From Mnemiopsis leidyi (Eukaryota; Ctenophora; Tentaculata; Lobata; Bolinopsidae): a DNA stretch of 64,000 nucleotides. This document shows positions 39,901-51,900 of this stretch, one piece after another. Each line of letters starts with the position of its first letter. Position 1 is the stretch's first letter. The notes under the pieces were generated by a model that searched no databases, was not told where the DNA came from, and saw only the letters and a program-made list of their open reading frames with translations. A program made the translations under genes and the position numbers. The stretch covers positions 22,477 to 86,476 of the forward strand of contig JH153119.1 of NCBI GenBank assembly GCA_000226015.1. Reading direction: 5' to 3'.

Positions 39901-42900
39901 AAGCGAAAGTAAACATTCGTCTACGTGGCTTAGCAGTTTTTACTCTTAAGACAGAGTACGCTATGATCAGTGAGCAGCGTAGTGACTATCAAGGTCAAAA
40001 TTTGCATTTCAGCGATGAGGCTCAGAATGTGCATTGCTATGTATTACAGCGAGTAATTTGTAGAGCTGCTAGACAAAGATTAAAGGGGAAACTACAACAA
40101 GTAATATATGAAATTATCATCTATTTCTTTTCTGGCCTCCTTTAAATTAAAGGCCTCCAAAAATGACCAGTGAAAAATAAAATGCGAACAAATAAAAGCT
40201 TATAATAGTACAGGAGATATGATACACGTAGCCAAGTACAATATTACCTTCAAGTATGGGAAAATCATTGGTGACCTCAAAGAAATAAACTGTGGTGTAT
40301 CCGAAAGTGCCCCTCGGACGTGGAGGTATTTGCCGGTGTGTCTTGGTACAGGGGAGGTCGGTCAACCTCTGGCCCGTAACCTCACCACCCCTCGCTATTG
40401 TTGGGATAACTATAACTAGAAAATTATTCTAAATCAAGAGATCAAGAGTTAAGGTAGATAACAGATTAGTGTGCATGCAAAGTCAACAGCTCATTTACGG
40501 GTCGATGTGAGGATATTAGAAGATATGACGAAAATTCGAAATTCACAATAATTTAAATGCAAAATTTAATTTGTGTAATGTATCGATCTACTCAGTAATC
40601 AGTATGTTAAAAAACTGCTTTTAAATTTTTGAAGTCTATGCATTTCTCTACTATTAAACGATATTTATAACTATACCCTAAGTCTGTGTCTCGGTGAAGG
40701 CACAAAACTCAAAACAGACAGACAAACAGACAAAATGTCCCATTAACAACCCAAATCTTATTCAGGAGCGGGAGCTTGTTGGACAACTTAGGCAGATCTA
40801 CTCAAATCTGGATTTGTGTCGTCAGGACATAAACCGTATTGTGGAGAGTTTCCATGACAGAATCGTAAGTAATGGACACAAACTTGGTGTACATTTAAGT
40901 TTGTAATGTGAAGGAAGGGAGTATTGTGATAAGAGAAATCATAATTTTGATATTGTATCGTTATGATACTATTGTAATTTTTACGACAACCGTCATGATC
41001 TTTGTTTTATGAAAAGTTGTATGTTGAAATGAAACTACTCAACTATTTCTACACTGAGAGTGAAAACCAAGTGCTCCCAGGTGCGTCACCACCCCAGACT
41101 GCAGAGAACAGACTCGCCCACCAGGCTGGACGCCAGGAACATTGGCGCCACCATCAACAGTCTTCTCGAGGGGTATCACACTCAGGTTTATATTGTTAAT
41201 TGTACTTCTATTACAATTCAAATCTAGAGCAATGAGTTAATGGAGAATGCTTACATATCCAAACATCTTTTTTATGAATTTTTCGCAGTTTTTGTGGTTT
41301 TGGAAAACTACGAAAATTCAAAAATTTACACATCATGAACGGTTGAAATTTTTCTTTTTCATTCATGGGAACCCCAAGAACTGTCATGATGATCAGACAT
41401 CTACAATCGTGTATGTGATAATGTACACTTTTATTTGGCTTACACATGCTTCTCTCTAATGAATTTTATGGAAAAGGCGGCACATTCTCTTGAAAACCTC
41501 TAAAATCGGAAATAAGTGCCTCATTACGGCATTAGTTAGTTGAGAGTTGGCAGAGTAGATTTTAAAACTTTTTGAAAAAAAAGTCTTACCAGATTTAGCC
41601 TGAGAAAACTGGACCCACCAAATGAAATGATACCATATAGTTGAAAGTCAAAGTTGCGATGATGTAACTTTTGTATTATTCTATGACATGCCCACTACAC
41701 TGGTCATTTAACTACAGTTCATATCTGATTTGTACTTCTACTGTGACTTGTGTTTGTTCCTTGTTGTAAAACTATGTGAGCTATGTCCCGGGTACCTAGA
41801 GAAAGGTATGTTTCCCGGAGAGACCGAACTCGGGATTTAAAGGATGAGAGACCCAGAGACCGAACTCGGGATTTAAGGAATGAGAGACCCAGAGATCAGA
41901 CTCGGGATATAAGGGATGATAGACCCAGAGGCCGGAGTTCCGAGAAGGTTTGCTAATTACTGGGAATGTTATCGATTAGGGGACGTTTTGATGCTTGTGG
42001 CACGAGGGTTAGGATAATTCTGCTCACGGTTACGAAAAAAACGACTCCAGGCCTAGAAATTCTTAGGCAGGGGGTTTCCCGCATCGACGACCAATTATCA
42101 AAGTTCCATGCAAACACTCCTATTTCTACTCCTGTTTCGACGTTTTCTGTTTCTAAGATAAGAACAGACCTGTCCCCAGGTAACAGACCTGATAAACAGA
42201 CTGAACGCAGACAGCAGCGCTATTGCACGACGTAACGAGAATCTTGACGAGGTGGTACAACAACTTGAGTCTAACCTCGGTCAGGAAAGAGCCAGGTCAG
42301 TAAGATGTTAGATATTAAGTTTATTTTTCGGGTAAGTTAAATGTCAAAATGCGGTTCTTTGGGAATTGGGAGGGCAAGATCAGTCAGACTTCTAGAATAA
42401 TTAATATTTATAATTTATATTTTCGTCATGATATGTATATGTGTTATGTAATCGTTTCGGTATAGCAGATAGTTGGTAGACAATGAAATTAAGTGGAAAC
42501 GCTTGTTGGCGTAATGGCCAAGTTTGGTTTAAACGTAAAGCTCAAAAGATAGTAGTAAAAATTAGGATATTTTGTGTCTTCCGAACCGAAAATTGTGCCG
42601 AAAACAAGACGAATTGCTTAGATATCAAAATCTTTAATCTAAATTCAGAACGTTTGTAACAACATGAAACTCTATTGCGGTATAACGATGATAACACGGA
42701 AAAACAGCTAGCCACGCATGGTTATTCTCACGTGTTATCCGTACTACCTTCCTCTGTTTCCGCTTAGAACGTGGAGCACAAGCTAACCCTTATCCAGTAG
42801 AATCCAACCGTTCTGTCGTGCGATCACACGTGCAGTTATAATGGGAGTTTTGAGATAATCACTCTGCAGAAACATACCGCAATTAGAAAATGTCTCGACC

Positions 42901-45900
42901 ACAGGTCTAAAGCACTATCACGAACTATGAGGACCTATAACGAATAAATTCACAACTTAAATTTAGATGCTTTAACAACATGTTGTAAATATCCAAAATA
43001 GAAGAGGCGACTCAGTAGAATCCGTAACAGTAAGACCCTGCTCCAAATCTATCGGTTAAACGACAAGGCGGAGAAGTGGGCTGGTTGCTTGACAGCTGTG
43101 CTACTCTACCCAGGAATTAGAAACGAGGCAAACCAGGGCATAATAAAGTAGCGTGATACGTGGAGATGCACTAGTCAGAACCACCTGTTGTATATCTGTA
43201 TATTTAACTAAACATACTACTGTTATATTACTATAACTAGTCATAGTAAATTGTCCCACATGTCATTTAGCTTTGTCAACTGCTTTGTCATTTAGCTTTG
43301 TCAGGAGGTCCGCACAACTTTGTGGTAGTTTGCCGGGTATTGTGGAATAGTGGATGTGCCACAGAGTTTTGTCATGTCAACCATTAAATCCCTGATAAGT
43401 AGCCTCCGTCACCTTATTCTTAAACCAGAATTACCTAAACAATATTGTAATTGTGGAAAGAGTTCCTTGTACGCGTCTTCAAGCAACTTCGGTAAATAAG
43501 CAGAACAATGAATGAATGTTAATCACAAAACCGAGTTACAATAAAGAAGTATTTTCTTGGCCGGAGTACACTATAGGTAGAATAAAGAAATGTCGTTAAA
43601 ATGTATCAAGGTAAACAGATATCAGCTCTGAATTTTGTCGTTCCGCTCGCGTGAGTTTCAAACCTCTATACCTCCCTGTAAATCAATCAAATTAAAATCT
43701 ATTTAAGTTTCCTCATGGAACTTGAAAGTAAGCCTAAGTTTGTAGGAGATTTTGGATTCTTTTTCATTTCTTAGTGTTTCAAGCTAACTCCAAGTTGCGG
43801 CCGCTGGCCCGCTAGTCACTTACTACGTCCCTGACTTTGTTTATACTTAATTCATTCAATCTTGACAAGCTGCTACTGTTGGATGAAGAACCGCAAATTC
43901 GTTTCCTCTGCAGTTAATACTCTATCTGGTCGTCCACTTATGAAAATACCATGAATGAAATGTCAATTCCTCTACGCTTTGCGGTGGCACGACGCACGTC
44001 CGGCACAAATTCTACTTTCTGGCTGCCCGCCAATTTAATGTACCAACATGGCCTCTCAATTGCATATTGTACAAGTCACCTGTGTAATTTGTTAACGTTG
44101 TGGTTCTCAAAACGTTCTAAAGTTTAAATGTGCAATGTGGCCGATTAAACATTACAGAAGATCTGTGAAATATCTTGCATGCTATTTATAACTTTTGTAC
44201 CTTACACACACTCACACACTATAAAATACATGTCAAATGTTTTGTTAGCTACCAATAATAACGCGGCCGTTTCATAGTTCATACTGTCTTTACACACTAA
44301 CAATCACTGTATTCAAGTAACGTGTGTGTAAAATTTAACTATTTCATGTTATGCAGCTGTTAATGGTGTGAACAATCGTTTTGCGTCTTTATAATTGCGT
44401 GTATTGTCTTGATTGCAGTCATGTGAAACAATAAATGACTAGTACACCGCTCCTCAATTATCCATCGTAAACACTTCGATTATCCGAACATCGAATATTG
44501 ATTATCTTACTTCTATTGTCACCGCAACATGAGGACTGCACATGTGACAGCAAATGGAAGGAAAATAGCTGTCGCTTTTGTGTCTCCTCTTCAAAAGACA
44601 AGCAGGGAAACTCAGACAAGACTTGTTAAACTCGTTAAAAACGAAACTTCTATTGTGAGTATCCCTCCTGGACTCGAGAAATTTGAAGAGGAGGATTTTG
44701 TGAAGATAGAAGTATCAGAGATCACAGATAGAGATGATAATCTGCACTCGTATCTAGATGTAGACTTGGAGTTCCTGGAGGATATTGAGGATGATCTGGT
44801 GGCGGCAAGGACCCCGACCCCCTTCCCTCTCCTCCTTCCCCCCTCAGACCAGACTCTCAGCTTGTCTTCAGCGGAAGGAGTTATATCTTGTTGTGATGAT
44901 GAATGTTTGGAAGATAAGTGGTCGGATCACGTTGTGGGAGATGACAATCATGCAGAGTTGAGTATTTGTTCCGAACTTCCTGCTGCAGAACTTCCTGCTG
45001 CAGAGCTTCCTGCTGCAGAGCTTCCTATTGCAGAGCTTTCCGCTGCAGAACTTCCTGCTGCAGAGCTTCCTGCTGCAGAACTTCCTGCTGCAGAGCTTCC
45101 TGCTGCAGAACTTCCTGCTGCAGAACTTCCTGCTGCAGAACTTCCTGCTGCAGCTGCAGAGCTTCCTGCTGCAGAACTTCCTCCTGCAGAACTTCCTGCT
45201 GCAGAACTTCCTGCTGCAGAAGGAGCGCAGTCAGAAGATTACCTTTCTGAAGGAGTTCAGGCGGAACTAATGCAATCAGAGGATATACTTTCTGAAGAGG
45301 ATAATCCACGGGAAATAAGTTTGATAGAACATGCTGGATCAGTTGAGGGTCGGCCTGATCAGAACAACGTGTATGGAACTGACTGGAGCGGGAAAGACAC
45401 AAGCCACTCAGAGTCTGATGACACTAGGTTATGTGACTTCGCGGACTACAATGGAAATATCAGATCTGAACAGTGACGAGTGTACTGGTGAGCGGGATGG
45501 CTCTGATAGCGGATTTCCCTGTGATAACTTTAGGTAATTGTGATAACTCTAGGTAATTGTGATAATTCTAGGTAATTGTGATAACTCTAGGTAATTGTGA
45601 TAACTCTAGGTAATTGTGATAACTCTAGGTAATTGTGATAACTCTAGGTAATTGATATAACTTTTGGTTATCCCGAAAATCCAGACCGATCGTAATCACC
45701 TGGTTTTAGGTATAAAGCAGCTTATTTCTTGTAATTTTGAAACATCGCACTGATATTAAAAAGTCGATACTGAAAAACGTGCTACCACCACTTTACTGCT
45801 CGCAGAATGTACAGAAAATTCAGAAAAAGCAACATGAACCTTACTAATGAATAACTGAATGAATAAGTATAACCGTACATAATTATCCTTCGTGATGGAA

Positions 45901-48900
45901 AACAAAGTCGAAACTAATTTCCACTCTAAACCAGCTTTGTTAAAGTTGAATTATCAGCTGTCCTTCACATTTATCAGGAAGTGTACAAGAACGTCTGTCT
46001 CTACTTGTAATATAAAATTATCTTACATTTCCTGAACTTACATTGGGAGACAAACAACACATTATCCACGTACAGATACAAAGGGGGGGATTCTAACCGT
46101 GGTCCGTGACACACCACCAACTAATTACCAACTCTCCTACATAACCCTGGTGACTAGAGTCTGGATCTTGCCGCTTTACTTGAGCGCGCATTTAAATAAC
46201 TTAGCAAGCATTGCTGCCTTGCAGCTCGAACTATTGTATAGTTGCCAGCCTAATGGCTACAAGTCATAAAGTAGTCATTAAGTCATTACATTATGATGCG
46301 GTCCGACACTCGGCAGTATGTAACTTTAAAGTGTTGTATGTGAGATGTTTTATAGTATAAACTGTGTCGGTATTATAGTTTGTAGTTGTTGTTATAAATA
46401 GATCTCAAAGAAAACACTTTTATTGTCCGAGTGTAGTAGATGTTTTGTTCACCTGCCAGTTTTTCTTGTATGGAAACTGATAAGCGGTGAGATGATTAAT
46501 TTTTGAACTTTACTTGACAATGTTGGAATTGACATATCATTTTATTACTTGGTCTTTTATTTCGATCCCGGGAGCTGAGTTCCTCTCTAAGTAGCTAAAC
46601 ATCTAGCTGGGTTGTAAGCAGGGTCGGGTAGAATAAAAACGGAGGAAATGACCGATAGTCAATTCTTGAGTAAAGATAAAAACTACTTGAATTGATAGAT
46701 TAATATAAAAACAATTCCATATGATTGCTAACCTAGCACCTCTCCAGATACGACCAGCTCCATGCCCGATGTAAGTCGTACCGACAGGAGATACAAGACT
46801 TACGGAACAGACTGAAGGAGGGCAACATCCCCCAACCTACCCCCATGGAGGGGGAGCACGCCAACCACGATCTTTGTCAGGCTGTACACGAGCTCCTCAA
46901 CGATATCGGTATGTTTGGAATGTCAGCTCTGTTCTGTTTATGTATTGTTAAAGTTTCGATTGTTTAACGGTACCAATAGCACTGACTAATTTTGCAACTT
47001 TGTTGTAAGTCTTTGATTTCTTAGTATTCGTTATTCCAGATCTGCTAAAACTGTCTTTAAACGATAGGCTTAACACAGTGTGGTGTACCAAATAGTGTAG
47101 TCTGTACCAACTACCTTACAAATACTGTAAAGGTGTAGTCTGTACCTTATTGTCTGCTTACGCTTCATATCCTGTTGTTACCTACATTGTATACTACATA
47201 CTTTATACTCTGCACCTGCTTCTAATCTAAATGACGTAAAGCTACAACAATTTCAATGTTTTATAAATTTAAGACTTGAGAGAGTTGACAAATTTTGAAG
47301 TTACCCTACAAAACTATATTTCGTACCTGTGAATTGTGAAATCTTGAGTAGACACAATTTAATGAAGCATGTCTTGGTGTTTTTTTTTTCATTTTATTAT
47401 CTCTCATTGTATGCCTTAACAAAAGATTTACGTTTCTCCATGAAAGGGACTATATTTTAAAACAATATCTCTTAGCGTGTATTGGATACATTTTCTCTCT
47501 TGCTTCTTTGCTTCGTGTAGCTTGCTTATTTTACACTTGTGGTTTAATCGTTGTTTCTTACCCCATGCTTTTAATCGAGAAAAGTCCTTCCAATTTCAAC
47601 TGCTGTCTTATTGGTCAGTTGGCATTTTTGTCCCGTTGGTTAACGTGTTAATTTGGTATACACTTTATGTGCTAATAAAAAAATCAAACTTTTTGTATAT
47701 TATCTCACATCAGCAACATTCTTAGCTCTCACCCTGTGAGCGACCGGGATCGTTACTTCTCTCTGACTGGGACAAAATCACCGATTCCAGGTCTATCTCT
47801 GCGCTTACTAACACACTCTCTCTTTACCCCAGACTCAGGACCCTCAACAGCAGAGGGCCGAGTGAGAGCTCCCTCGATCCAGGAGATTTCTAGACTTCTC
47901 CTCCCTGTAGCTGAACAGAGTCAGGTCCCTAACGTTTACTCTACCCCTGATGGAGCCGCTTTTAAAGAGTATGTTCGACACAATAGAGATGTTAATTTTC
48001 AAACCTGACTCAATAGAGATGTTTATTTTCAAATCTGACACAATAGAAATGTGAATTTTCAAACCTGAGAATCAGGAATTCTTTTTTCCGTTCTTCAAAT
48101 AAATTTTCAAATTTACATTAAATCACATGGCACTGCATTTGTTCCCTCTTGTGGGAATACTAGTATAGAGTGTAGAGATATACCTTATTGTACGAAAACA
48201 AAATCAGTCGCACTAAAACCTCACTCTTCCCAGGGACTGTGACGTCATCCAAGAAAAAACAGACGAGCTTACAGACTTGGTGAAGGGACTGCACAGTCGA
48301 CTAGACGCTCAGAAGCAGGCCAAGATAGATGCCCTTCAGGACAAGGTCAAGGAGTACGAGAAGGAGATGGATCGACTCAGAGATCTTATTGGTAAGGAGA
48401 GTAATAATACTCTTTTGTTTTGTTACTGGTGATGGGCCGCATGGATATATCAGTTTTAAAATTGGGGTTCCGTTATCAATTTTCGTCAAAAATTTCAAAC
48501 TTAGCAATTTATGCACATCTGAGAAACTTACTCAACCATTCCACATAGCCACCAGAACTAAGTCAATTAACAAATAACTTGCAGGGGAAGAGTCCGAGAA
48601 GGAGAACGAGCTGGAGAACCTCCGAGAGAGAAACCGACAACTTGCTCTGAACCTCCGAGATTCCCAGGCAGATCTGGAGGGGGCTGAGAGGAAGAACTCC
48701 ATACTTACTGGTCAGTCCTCGTTTAGCTGTGCTTCTAGCTGTTTTTTGTGCTTATTTCGTTGTTTGTGCTTATTTCGTAGTCTTTGCTTCCCTATTTTCT
48801 ATTTTTTTTCACGTATATCTGTTCCATGAGGACTCAAATTTAGTTGGTACATAAGACAGCACGTGAGCACTATATATATATGTAACTTTCCTCAGATAAG

Positions 48901-51900
48901 TTTAAAGAAGCTAACGACGCCCTCTCTACTGCGACTGACGAGTTGCAGGAACTGAGGAGGAAAACTCGGGAGAGAGAAGCTTACATCAGACAACTTCAGG
49001 TAACTTTTCTCTTGCTGTTTTATGCTTTTCTGAAACGTAAATTAGCATCGACAAGATGCTAACTTGATGCGTCATTTATGAATGAATAATGATAAGATGT
49101 AAAAAATGGTCGTATGAAAGAATACCGATGCACCTCTAATGGGACCCTAACGCCCAAAAGTGCACCCCTAATGGGACCCTAGTGGGACCTTAATGGGACC
49201 TTAACGGTACTCTATCGCCCAAAAGTGCACCCCTAATGGGACCCGGGTGCCATGGCCCAATTGTGGCCAAGCTGGCCCAAGCTGGCCCAAATTTGCCCAA
49301 TGTCTCATCATGGCATTTTGCACCTCTAATGGTACTCTAATGGGTCCCATTAGGNNNNNNNNNNNNNNNNNNNNNNNNNNNNNNNNNNNNNNNNNNNNNN
49401 NNNNNNNNNNNNNNNNNNNNNNNNNNNNNNNNNNNNNNNNNNNNNNNNNNNNNNNNNNNNNNNNNNNNNNNNNNNNNNNNNNNNNNNNNNNNNNNNNNNN
49501 NNNNNNNNNNNNNNNNNNNNNNNNNNNNNNNNNNNNNNNNNNNNNNNNNNNNNNNNNNNNNNNNNNNNNNNNNNNNNNNNNNNNNNNNNNNNNNGGTCCC
49601 ATTAGAGGTGCATCGGTATTCTTTCATACGACCTAAAAAATAGCCCTTGTCTATTACTAATCCTACTTCTACTTTCGATAACCCTCTTTCTTTTGGCGGA
49701 TAGCCAGTGTTGTGCTTATGCGTATGAATGTTGCATTGTTGCGCATGCTCTTATTTTGACTTTTATTACTAGTCATGATGCCTTGATGAGCAGAGATAGT
49801 TCTACCTATTAAATCATACGTTTTCCGACCATTCTTTGATGTGGTGTTTTCCACAATTTTATGCTTTCATGTTAACTTAACTTTGTTTGCATTGTTGTAG
49901 CATAATCATGCTCAGTCCCAAATTCCGACCAAATGTTACAGCAAATTCTTCTTTTCGTTCTCAAACTCAATTTAGAGCCCGAGCTAAGACTACAACCCAG
50001 CAATTCGTGAAGAACACGCGTAGAGAAACCGTCTACAAATCTGTTTATCAATATGAGGAAAAAGAGGTCCAAACATCCAGGACTTCATCTGTTGTTTCCA
50101 TCGTTAGTCCTCCTGTAAACCAGGAAACAAATACCAGACAAAGTCATCCACCAGTGAAGAAAAAGAACACGTCTCTTGTTCCCGTGAAAAGTTCCACTGT
50201 CGACTCCAAACCCCCTCTTTTAACCGTCTACAACACTAAACCACGTGATGGTTTATACCGACAGTTCCAAAACTCCTTTGACAAGAAAGTTCCACCTCCA
50301 GTCCCTAAAAGAGGACAGAAACAATCCCCGCCTATCCCACCCAGAGAAACTAAAGCTCCGGCCCCTTTACCACATCACCAGTTAAAAGTTTTGCAAGCTG
50401 AGCTGGAAAGTACCATTCAGTCTCTAAAGGTAGAGAAACGCACATGATAAAATTAAAAGAGGCATATTTCGATAATTCTGGACAACGCTAGGATAAACAT
50501 TCTTTTGTGCACTTTCTGACGTGAAGTGAGAGAATTTTAACTCAGAAAGTATACAATTCGTACCTGTGATGTATAAAGTCTGTTGTATTTGATACTTAAC
50601 GGCAATATCTCCAGGAGAATCTGCGTCGAGCTGACGAGCGGATAGAGGAGAAGGATCAGTCTAACGAGCACCTCAGGAACAACTGTGATGAGCTCCAAGA
50701 GAAGGCTCAACAGTTGTCTCTTCTAATAAAGGAGGTCAGTGGATCGTTCATGATAATTTACATTATGTTCTTATGCAAATATCTTATTTCACATGTGCTC
50801 TCTGTTTTAAAACCCCAATCTGATATTAAGATATCTATATTTGTGTTTTCATGCCTAATTGTATTTTATACGGTTGTATTTGTTTACTCATGTGTTTTGT
50901 GATAGATAAATGACACACTGTCTCTCACAGGTTGAGACAAAGTTCGTCGAAAAGAGCCGACAGTACACCATACTCGAGAAAGATCTCACCAAATTGAAGG
51001 ACGACCACAAAGTCATAACCGAATTCTGCGACAAGAAAAACATTAAGGTAAATATCACGTGCTCGCTCTAGGGAAGTCAGGTCCTCTTTGTGTAATGTAA
51101 TCCTAATTTCAGTTTCGTGATTTGAGTTGGTAGTTTACATTTACGGTATGTATTGGGGCCATCAGTATTTGATTATTGAATTAGAGCTGACGTAGATCGT
51201 ATCTTCGAGTGAAGGGTTCAAATATTGAAAAGGCTAAAATAAGTGATGTCATCCCTTTAGATGATTCATCATCTAAAACTCGTATAGATCAAAAATACCA
51301 TCGCAGTGAGTCATTTTACGTTTTTTGGGCGGTTGTTTCACCAAGATTTTTTGGGATTCATCACTTAGTTCTAAATGAATATTACATCTGCTGATACTGA
51401 CTGTCGCTTCCTGACAAAATCGCTTTTCAACGTTTTTCATATTGCCAAGGTAATTCCTATTTACAATTTGATGTGAAATATGTTTTTTACCTAGAACTGT
51501 CACACGATGAAGTCATCTGCTTTTATCCAATAAGCTTCTAGCTATTAAGACACTTTATTATCGTTACAACATTTCTCTATTCATTAGTGTGAAAATGAGG
51601 GAATGATCTGTCAAGATGCTCATGTTTTTTATTCCTCTCAAATTTTCATGTTGCACTAAAAGTATTAATGATCCAAAGCTACACCAAAATATTTATTGCT
51701 CTGTTTACGAAATCTTGAACTCTTTGATAACCGCTGCCTCGAAATGACTGTTGATTTGTTTGAACCGCTAAACTTTAAGCTACTGCGGAGAAATCATTAC
51801 GTGAATCGCTATGCGTCCAAATCTGAACGTATTTACCAGTCTTATCTCTATCACTTGAACACCGGCAATGTCAACGTAATGTTTTCTTATCTTTCAGATC

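Noticed and set aside
39891-40145. 84-codon plus-strand frame with a donor-like end before exon 40766
   Set aside because: No good acceptor and no coiled-coil or repeat character; it lies in transposon-rich intron sequence.
45025-45402. Minus-strand and alternative-frame repeat ORFs over the ELPAA array
   Set aside because: They are shadows: the 15-bp unit has no stop in several frames, and flanking sequence outside the array is not protein-like in them.
49201-49636. ORFs spanning the run of N
   Set aside because: Their length comes from untranslated N positions inside the MITE.
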